Assembly (NCBI GenBank): GCA_018340805.1
Contig: JACMZG010001908.1
Coordinates: forward strand, 48,343,818-48,407,817
Length of the DNA: 64,000 nt
Source of the DNA: Microvelia longipes
Taxonomy: Eukaryota > Arthropoda > Insecta > Hemiptera > Veliidae
Reading direction: 5' to 3'
Below the pieces are notes generated by a model. It had not been told where the DNA came from and did no database searches. It was given only the letters and a program-made list of their open reading frames with translations. This document shows, one piece after another, positions 56,870 through 64,000 of this stretch. How positions within the stretch are numbered: the first letter of the stretch is position 1; the number at the start of each line of letters is the position of its first letter. A program made the position numbers and the translations under genes.

Positions 56870-57060
56870 GTGCCACTATGGTTAACAATGGTTTATCTTT
56901 TTTATTTATTTTTTATTTTAGTTTATTTTTTTATTGTATTTATTTACTTGCTTTTATTTATTATTTTGTTCGTTTTGCAGCTTTTTATATCTATTTCGTT
57001 TGGTACTTTGTTGGTAGACACTGATGATGAACTGTTAAGTTTAAAAGTCACAAGGTTCAT
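56870..57060 (+). mobile_element. Penelope-like 3' region with decayed hammerhead core
   Basis: A T-rich region is followed by CACTGATGATGAACTGTTAA and GTTTAAAAGTC. CTGATGA (57021-57027) and a short AACT/AGTT stem are present, but the expected GAAA reads TAAA. The ORFs here reflect the T-rich composition. Confidence 0.5.
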
Positions 57061-57299
57061 TTTTCAAATTTCCCTATATTTTACCCACGCCCTAGAACAT
57101 TTTTTAATGATGATAATTTGGATAAATTTGTAATGCTTAAAACAATTACAAAATAATTTGCACAAATAATATAAAAAAAAAACAAATTTCTTGAATTTTA
57201 AAGTGGCATTAGAGAAAATATAACTTCGAGTAAAAATTTATAAGAACCCCAAAAATATCCTTTAAATCTTATGTTTTAATTTTTCTCGATTACTATTCA

Positions 57300-57490
57300 A
57301 GACATATAGAAAAAGTCTTGTGTTAACACTAAAAATTCGAAACCGGGATGTAATAATAATTATCCGTGACTGGCACTTTTATATCTCTATGAGAATTGTT
57401 TATGATATTGTCTACCTGTGTGTGTCACGCATGTGTCAACTCTTGCTGAAACTCAGCACAAAAATAAGACAAGATTATCCTATGGCAATA
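57300..57490 (+). repeat. Rep-A fragment
   Basis: CATATAGAAAAAGTCTTGTG, TTCGAAACCGGGATG and CTACCTGTGTGTGTC follow the Rep-A forward order. Confidence 0.65.
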
Positions 57491-58139
57491 TTTTAAATAT
57501 TTATTTAAAAGAATGAAATGCGTAAAAAATTATACATAAGCAGTACTGTTAAATAATTATTTATTTCCAGCAAGATTACCCCAGCTGATTCACAATATTT
57601 TTGTAAATGTAAGAACATAGTTTGCTTATTATATGATTATATGGACTCCTACTAAAATACGTTTTGGAGTTAGCATAGTTTTAGTTGACAGCATTGGAAA
57701 ATAGTATTGAGGAACCAATAAGTTTTGGCTGATAAGCATTTTGAACTTTGTAAAACCAAGATACCCCGAACCCAATTTTTACGAATTTTCAAAGAATAAT
57801 GAGCTTATGAGTTTCGGGTCATTTAGAGGGAGAGTGGGGGAAAGTGTTTTTTTTTTTTAGGAGAACTTGCTGATTAAGAATATATAAATATCTTAAATTT
57901 AAAATTCATGATCAGCATTAGTAGAGGGCCAAGACCGAAGGTCTTCAATTTTAGTCTTTAATGAAGAGTGAAGCCTATTTTAAGATTATCTAAACTAAAC
58001 TTCAGGCAAAGTATATGGCAGAAAAGAGTTTTGCCATATATAACTTTCCATAACTGTTTCCGGCAACTCTGCCAGAAACAGCTTATATTAAAAATTAGGC
58101 AAACTGCCTGAAACGAAGTTTATAGAAACTTCGGTTGAT
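57491..58139. other. Unassigned AT-rich stretch
   Basis: 58015-58130 holds related words (CAGAAAAGAGTTTTGCC, GCCAGAAACAGC, GCCTGAAACG). No gene. Confidence 0.45.
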
Positions 58140-58255
58140 TTTAATACGAACTCTGTACTTTGAGGACAAACAAAGCAAGTCCAAAATCGTGAGGGCGAGC
58201 GTAGTGAATTCGGAATCAGCAACAAGTTCCGAGGTACACTGTACTCGAGTTTTGA
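58140..58255 (+). repeat. Rep-A terminal fragment
   Basis: ACAAAGCAAGTCCAAAATCG, GGGCGAGCGTAGTGAATTC and GTTCCGAGGTACACTG form the mirrored Rep-A end seen at 42.2 kb. Confidence 0.6.
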
Positions 58256-58485
58256 TTACAAAATGTACTTGCTAAAATAAATAATACTTAATAATATCAA
58301 GTAAAGTACTTCAATGATTATAACATAATACTCATTTTGCATCCACGAATGATCTTTCCCCGTAATTGAGAAAAATGTTTCGATACTTCTTGAGGTTCCG
58401 ATTAGATATTTTGCAACAGGAAGTTTAATTGTTTATTAAACTTCATGTGCCTCACACATTAATTTAGTCTTTAGTTGGCTCACGT

Positions 58486-59017
58486 TATAGTAAAACAAAA
58501 AGGTTGTATTTACCGCAAGTTGAAGAAGCAATCGAAGAATCAGCTACCGTCGATACTTGCTGTTGGATATCTCACAATGACTAAAGCCGATAAAGGCAAC
58601 ACCACAGTTATAATTAAGAACACTGATTACTCACATATGACATTAGAATTTATAAATAAAAACGGATACATTAAACTAGATAAAGATCCCACCAAATATC
58701 AAACAGAACTCAAACACGCAATAAAAAAGTCACCTCTGGTGATAGCACCTAAAAACGTATATCGTTACATAAACCCAAATCCATCTGCACCAACACTTAA
58801 AGCTCTTCCAAAAATTCATAAAAAACCCAACATAACAATCAGACCTGTAAATAACTATAGACCTGCACCAGCATACAAAACATCTAAAGAACTCGCCTCA
58901 CTAACGAAAGAACTTGCTCAATTACAAGACAAACACACGCTCAAAAACAGCCACGAACTCACCACATTAACAAATAATCCAACACTATCACCTAACAGCA
59001 ATTTAATTTCACTTTAG
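58486..59017 (+). CDS. Penelope-like RT N-terminal fragment
   Basis: About 180 open codons with no ATG at the front (nominal TTG start at 58475; the first ATG is codon 35). TKADKGNTTVIIKNTDY (about residues 36-52) is the ADKG motif at the start of Penelope-like RTs. LPKIHKKPNITIRPVNNYRPAPAY (about 109-132) is the PKIHK...RPI segment before motif A. TSKELASLTKELAQL follows, and the ORF then ends in a Ser/Thr/Asn-rich tail to a stop. Motifs A-C, the Cys linker and the endonuclease are all missing, so this is 3'-truncated. Codons 20-32 overlap the left arm of the 40-bp inverted repeat. Confidence 0.75.
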
Positions 59018-59065
59018 GGATATTTATATCCAACAGCAAGTATCGACGGTAGCTGATTCTTCGAT
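58531..59065. repeat. Perfect 40-bp inverted repeat around the PLE fragment
   Basis: 58531-58570 (ATCGAAGAATCAGCTACCGT and onward) is exactly complementary to 59026-59065. The short word TATAGTAAAACAA lies outside both arms in direct orientation (about 58486 and 59067). Confidence 0.97.
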
Positions 59066-59070
59066 TATAG

Positions 59071-60165
59071 TAAAACAATTTAAATAATAAATATAAGTAA
59101 GAAACTAAAAATCCTAGGCGGACAAAACGAGAGACAATTAGAGAAGTGACAGAAATAATCAGTCCGTAATGTCACTGATGAGCTCATTAATGACCAACAC
59201 CCGCTGTCCTCTATCAGCCCCAAATCGATTAATCAAGTTCCACATTTCTTAGCAATCTGTCCAACAAATCAGATATCATTAGATATTAGATTTAAACTAA
59301 TATTTAAAAAAATCAAATCAGGAAAAAAACCTTCTGCATGCAGATATTTGACAAAGTTTTACAAAGTATATCATAATTTTACTTGTTTTAGGGCCTGTAG
59401 AACAATTTAGACCCTAAAATTAGGACAACATTTTGTAACAATGTTTGAAATATAAGCATAAAAAGGACGCTACAATCTACTAACCATTGTACTCGCAATT
59501 AACGCTCTTTAGTATAAGATAATATCTACTATTCGACCTCAAAGTACACATTATTAAACATTGAGTTAATCCTTGACTACTAACTAGCTTAAACCACATT
59601 GGTTCTGAGGAATTGTGGTTCTGTCTGTGGTATATTTAGTGTGGTTGTTTTCCTAGGAGAATAAACTAATTTTGTGTTGGTTAGCTTACATTGGTGAAAA
59701 AGCTTAGAATGAGCCACCAAGCTGCTTCTACCTTCTTGTTCCCGAGCAACCCGGTTGTCTAGATTATAGATAACTATTTGATGCGTAAGGTAGGAGACTC
59801 CTATGAACATTTATTATTACAATAATTTATTTTTAGCGAATTACATTTAGCAACAAATCGCTAATGATATGGATTGTAAGTTATACACAGAAAACTAGAT
59901 AGAAAACTTGTTTTAGAATTCTTGCTAGATTATTGTATGAACACGTTAATTATTTATTATATCATAAAGAATTGTAGAGCTGTGTCAGCCAGTGAGGATG
60001 GATATTATATTAAACAAAAATCGTTGATGCTGATTGCAGAAAGTTACAAATAGATTAAATATTTATTTATATGATTATTCATTTTATAATTTTATTAATT
60101 GTTTATTTATTATAATATATATTTTTTGAAGACCAAAGACTGCGAAGTTGTCTAAGGATTTGATA
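59071..60165. other. Mostly unassigned; possible PLE endonuclease relic
   Basis: The minus-strand frame 59810-59589 reads REQEGRSSLVAHSKLFHQCK and NTKLVYSPRKTTTLNI. This recalls the C-terminal half of GIY-YIG domains of Penelope-like elements (AxAxH...H.FD...K.+), but the GIY and YIG words are absent, so I keep it tentative. Nothing else is supported. Confidence 0.3.
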
Positions 60166-60169
60166 GACC

Positions 60170-60660
60170 CTCAAAGGCCCGCAAAAGTCTCATAAAAACC
60201 AAAAATTCGTGAAGCTACTAAGATGCTAAATAAAGAAAACAAAGCTGCCTATATATCAGATAAAGACCATCAAAGGTCAGCAAAACTACCCAGACATCTG
60301 GTAAAGACTAAAGGAACGCAAAGCTACCCATAAATCAGATAAAGACTAAAGGACCGCAAAGTTAGACATAGATCAGATAAAGGCTAAAGGAACGCAAAGC
60401 TAGCCTTAGATCAGATAAAGACTACAGGCACGCAATGCTATTCATAGATTACATAAAGACTAAAGGACCACGAAGCTACCCATAGATCAGATAAAGACTA
60501 AAGGACCGCAAAGCTAGACATAGATCAGTTAAGACTAAAGGAACGCAAAGCTAGCCATAGATCAGATAAAGACTACAGGAACGCAATGCTATTCATAGAT
60601 TACATAAAGACTAAAGGATCACGAAGCTACCCATAGATCAGATAAAGCTTAAGGACGGCG
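60170..60660. repeat. 38-bp minisatellite A, about 12 units
   Basis: Unit GATCAGATAAAGACTAAAGG plus AACGCAAAGCTAGCCATA; starts at 60371 and 60409 show the 38-bp period. Left units are more diverged. Confidence 0.92.
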
Positions 60661-61540
60661 ATGTTACCTTGGCCAGCCTCTCAACATTTCTGTATAGTAT
60701 CATAAATAGAACGACTTTTAGATAATTATTTTGTAAAAAAATTAAACCACTATTTCGTAATAGTGGTTTAAAAAAGTTTAGACGGACTAAACAGCGACTT
60801 AACAAGTACTAAATCGTATTATATTTATTAAAAATGTTTATTATATATACCAAAAAATATTATAATCCCTTACTGTCTATAGTATCATCCCTGAAAGAAA
60901 ATTAAACCATCTCAGATAAAGTGACCCCATTTTGTAGAAAAAACCTGTGTTATTAAATATACTTTGTCCGCAAAGAAATTAAAAGAAAGGACTGAGGGCA
61001 GAAAGGAGCTGCTTCGGCTCTTTTACCCATTTTATGATTTAATTTTCTTTAACCACAATAAAGCTTCTCCACTTTTAATTTTCCTCTTGGGTTTTCCACC
61101 TCTCACTTATTCCACCCTTATAAATTATCTCCATTAGCCCCTCTAATTTAGCTCTCCTTGGTAATTTCTTATAAATAGAAACCAACAGGAGACATTGATT
61201 TATAAATAAAGTAATATCTTTTATAATAATAGCAGTATAAATTAGGGTTATTATAATCCATGGCTTTTTTCAATCAATTATACAGAAAAATAATACATGG
61301 ATGGTTACACAAAATGGTAACAGATTACCCCCAGAGCTTATGACCCCACTGTATGGAGCGAAGCTATCGGTACTAAGGTATAAACTAAGAGTATATATGT
61401 ATACCTAGAGACACCACACTAGGTGAATTGTATACCTATTTATTGCTTTTGCTCTTCTCTTGCGCGACTGCGCTTATGACTAACTTGCAGTTCACCAAGT
61501 GCACTGTGGCTAGTCCTACTAGCTACTCTGATGTCATTAA
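60661..61540. other. Unassigned AT-rich stretch
   Basis: A hairpin AAACCACTATT/AATAGTGGTTT lies at 60744-60772. No gene. Confidence 0.45.
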
Positions 61541-62200
61541 TCACACCTAGCACTTAGCCAGCTACATAGTTTAATTATTTACACCTAGCACTTAGCCAGC
61601 AACATAGTTTAGCCAATCACACCTAGTAGTACTTGGCCAGCTACATTGCTTAACCAATCACACCTAGCACTTAGCCAGCTACATAGTTTAATTAATCACA
61701 CCTAGCACTTAGCAGCTACAGTACTACATAATTTAATTAATCACACCTAGCACTTAACCAGCAACATAGTTTAACCAATCACCTAGCACTTAGCCAGCAC
61801 ATAGTTTAACCATCATTACCTAGCACTTAGCAGCTACATTGCTTAACCAATCACACCTAGCACTTAGCCAGCTACATTGCTTAACCAATCACACCTAGCA
61901 CTTAGCCAGCTACATTTTAATTAATCACACCTACACTTAGCCAGCTACATAGTTTAACCAATCACACCTAGCACTTAGACAGCTACATAATTTAATTAAT
62001 CACACCTAGCACTTAACCAGCAACATAGTTTAGCCAATCACACCTAGCACTTAGCCAGCTACATAGTTTAACCAATCACTAGCACCTAGCCAGCTACATT
62101 GCTTAACCAATCACACCTAGCACTTAGCCAGCTACATAGTTTAATTAATCACACCTAGCAATAAGCCAGCTACTTAGTTTAGCCAATCAAACCAGTCCCT
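61541..62200. repeat. 38-bp minisatellite B, about 17 units
   Basis: Unit ACACCTAGCACTTAGCCAGC plus TACATAGTTTAACCAATC; starts at 61543, 61581 and 61619. Several units are shortened by 1-4 bp. Confidence 0.95.
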
Positions 62201-62589
62201 CTAGTACTAACCATGCTATCCGCTATGACAAGCCACATGCGCTTAATAGTAGCAAAACTACCATTATTTTTTACGGAATACTCATAGGCTATAATGGCAG
62301 TAGGATATCACTAAAAACTACAAGTTTAAAAATGATATGAAAGGATTCAAATTAAATTATAAGTTATTAGAATTACCTTTAATAGAATAAAAGTCTAAGA
62401 CAGGTCCTTAAGGATTCAATGAAAAAACAAAACAGCAACTTACCTGAAAGGAAAAACAATTAAATAGTGAAAAGTGAAACATTTAAATTCTTCATAACAT
62501 ATAAAAGCCTACTAGAGTTTACGTGCACCATGCGCAAGAGTAAATACATATATAAATACATATAATTTAGTAAATACAACATACATTAT
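62201..62589. other. Unassigned stretch
   Basis: No supported gene, RNA or element. Confidence 0.45.
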
Positions 62590-62611
62590 TAATATATATA
62601 TATTATATATA

Positions 62612-62667
<56 letters not shown>

Positions 62668-62678
62668 ATATATAATAT

Positions 62679-62710
<32 letters not shown>

Positions 62711-62712
62711 GA
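62590..62712. repeat. (TA)n tract
   Basis: TA repeat with slips. Confidence 0.97.
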
Positions 62713-62809
62713 TATTTTTTTAATTATTATTTTATTTTTTATCAAGAGGCAGGTTGAAATCTGCCAATTGCCAATGCAGATCAAAGCATTGTTCAATGCA
62801 AGAACAAAT

Positions 62810-62942
62810 GAAATCTACATTAATGCCATCTACGGATGGGCACACCCTTATTATTTAATTAATTGTATATTGTTTTGACTTGTTATATACTTATGTATTA
62901 AGCATATCATTTGGCCAATAAAGAATAATAATAATAATTTCT
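62810..62942 (+). repeat. Possible LINE 3' tail
   Basis: GGCCAATAAAGAATAATAATAAT is the kind of AATAAAG plus trinucleotide tail that ends the LINE fragments at 31.25 and 44.8 kb. No coding part is attached. Confidence 0.35.
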
Positions 62943-63292
62943 TTGCCCTCTCTCTCTTTAATTTTCATCTATACAACTGCGTAAGCGTCATTGTTATGAT
63001 AAAAGGTCGCTGATATTAATATTTTAAAATCAAAAAGGGTTTGATGTGATAATTTTACATAATGTAGGAAGAAAAGTTTGGATTCGATTATCGCAAGCTG
63101 CTAGAAATTAGCGCTGCGGCGGACCTGTGTCAGGCGACAGCTTTCCAGAACTTACCGATTACATTTTTAACTTTAAATTTATGTAAACCATGGCAACTAT
63201 CGGTTATGACAGCTGCATTTATTGTAAAAATAATAGTTATTTATACGCCTTGTGAATAATGACCCCCATTATAACCCTGATCACTGTAATGA

Positions 63293-63424
63293 TTCCTAAG
63301 GCTGAAAGCCGAAGGGATCATGATTTATAAATCCCGAGGCGCAAGCCCAGAGAATTATTTATTTTAATCCCGAGGCTTTAGCCGAGGGATTAATTACAAT
63401 TAGCTCCCCCGGCTTGCCGAAGGA
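63293..63424. repeat. Array of four short GC hairpins
   Basis: Four stems of related design, about 35-40 bp apart: 63293-63316 (AAGGCTGAAAGCCGAAGG), 63332-63353 (CCCGAGGCGCAAGCCCAGAG), 63367-63390 (CCCGAGGCTTTAGCCGAGGG) and 63404-63424 (CTCCCCCGGCTTGCCGAAGG). Each has a GGC...GCC core within an AT-rich spacer. Function unknown. Confidence 0.75.
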
Positions 63425-63660
63425 GATAATTTGACGAGGGTAATAATAGGGCTTATTCACGTGGTGCATACAAATTTATCTCCAGAAGGAAAAAAACTAT
63501 ACATATGAAACAAAAAAACTGTATTTGTTTATATATAGAATCAGTGAAACTAATTATACTATTTTATGCAAATACATAGTATAATACATTATACATACAA
63601 CATAACCACATACATACATATATTGGCAAAATATCATAATAAACAAAAATATATAAATAC

Positions 63661-63822
63661 CTAAATATACGCCTTATCATACAACTTTTTAGATTTATTC
63701 GGCAATAAATTGTTCTTAACCGTATTTGCTTCGTCATCTATACAAGACGGTTGAGGATTATCGGGGATATCGGGAAACAATGCATCTATGTCGTTTACTA
63801 TCATTTCATTATCACTTTCCAT
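63661..63822 (-). CDS. 53-residue ORF, possible tyrosine-recombinase N-terminus
   Basis: ATG at 63822 to TAG at 63661. The N-terminal 30 residues are acidic (DIDALFPDIPDN), then LLPNKSKKLYDKAYI ends the frame. A KSKK(L/V)Y(D/E)KAY segment is familiar to me from the start of the core-binding domain of Crypton-like tyrosine recombinases in animals, where the protein continues for several hundred residues. Here it stops abruptly, so it would be a truncated relic or a first exon. Family assignment is inference from one short motif. Confidence 0.35.
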   Translation of the reverse strand: MESDNEMIVNDIDALFPDIPDNPQPSCIDDEANTVKNNLLPNKSKKLYDKAYI

Positions 63823-64000
63823 CGTAAACAACCGCACTAAATCCTTTTACGATAAATATAACAGGAATATTACTTGAAAGATAAGAAGAACTTAGTTAGA
63901 AAGTAGGTATTTATTGTCAAAACAGATTTGATAAAGAAATTATTTGTTTACAGACAGCTGGGATTTAATGAATCAGTGCTGCAAACATAACTTTGTTTAC
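63823..64000. other. Window end, unassigned
   Basis: AT-rich, no feature seen. Confidence 0.4.

Overview
This window looks like AT-rich, repeat-dominated nuclear DNA of an animal, most plausibly an arthropod (probably an insect). I infer this from three things: there are no operon-like gene arrays; transposon relics are dense and typical of arthropods (Penelope-like elements, jockey/CR1-type and other non-LTR LINEs, tRNA-headed SINEs, a hAT-type non-autonomous element); and the one ordinary gene candidate has the look of a small secreted insect protein with a TCAGT-type initiator. The species cannot be fixed from the sequence alone.

Only one host-gene candidate stands out. It is an intronless minus-strand ORF at 31638-32300 encoding a 220-residue secreted protein with a signal peptide, four cysteines and three N-glycosylation sequons. 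A 53-codon minus-strand ORF at 63661-63822 resembles the start of a tyrosine-recombinase-type protein, but this is tentative.

Layout: 1-0.32 kb is a clipped long palindrome. 0.47-0.67 kb is a 21-bp minisatellite. 1.8-2.1 kb is a Penelope-like (PLE) flank. 2.5-4.7 kb holds LINE-tail repeats, a duplicated segment and a SINE. 5.5-7.5 kb holds AC/TA microsatellites and a 72-bp satellite. 7.7-8.2 kb is a LINE C-terminus. 12.2-14.6 kb holds a 32-bp minisatellite and very long TA tracts. 15.5 kb is a small MITE. 19-22.8 kb holds minisatellites and two PLE-type inverted structures. 23.5-28.9 kb holds Rep-A copies, one of them split by a hAT-like element, a SINE and foldbacks. 30-31.3 kb is a LINE tail, followed by the gene. 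32.8-35.6 kb holds a 51-bp minisatellite, a LINE 3' end and an intact 938-bp retroposon with target-site duplication. 37-45.4 kb holds Rep-A copies, a LINE with its reverse transcriptase (RT) and two minisatellites. 45.7-47.5 kb is a nearly full-length but frameshifted PLE. 47.8-53.3 kb holds a minisatellite, a palindromic double-hammerhead locus, a PLE tail and a doubly nested inverted repeat. 54.2-57.3 kb holds a 71-bp satellite and Rep-A. 58.5-59.1 kb is a PLE fragment inside a perfect 40-bp inverted repeat. 60-62.2 kb holds two 38-bp satellites. 63-64 kb holds a hairpin array and the small ORF.

The recurring theme is Penelope-like retroelement debris carrying hammerhead-ribozyme-like cores. 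These often sit in large inverted repeats, and at 21 kb and 1.8 kb they sit next to tandem-repeat expansions. A second theme is a high-copy interspersed repeat (called Rep-A here), present in at least ten pieces. I infer that nearly all the DNA is mobile-element relics and satellites around a single small gene.
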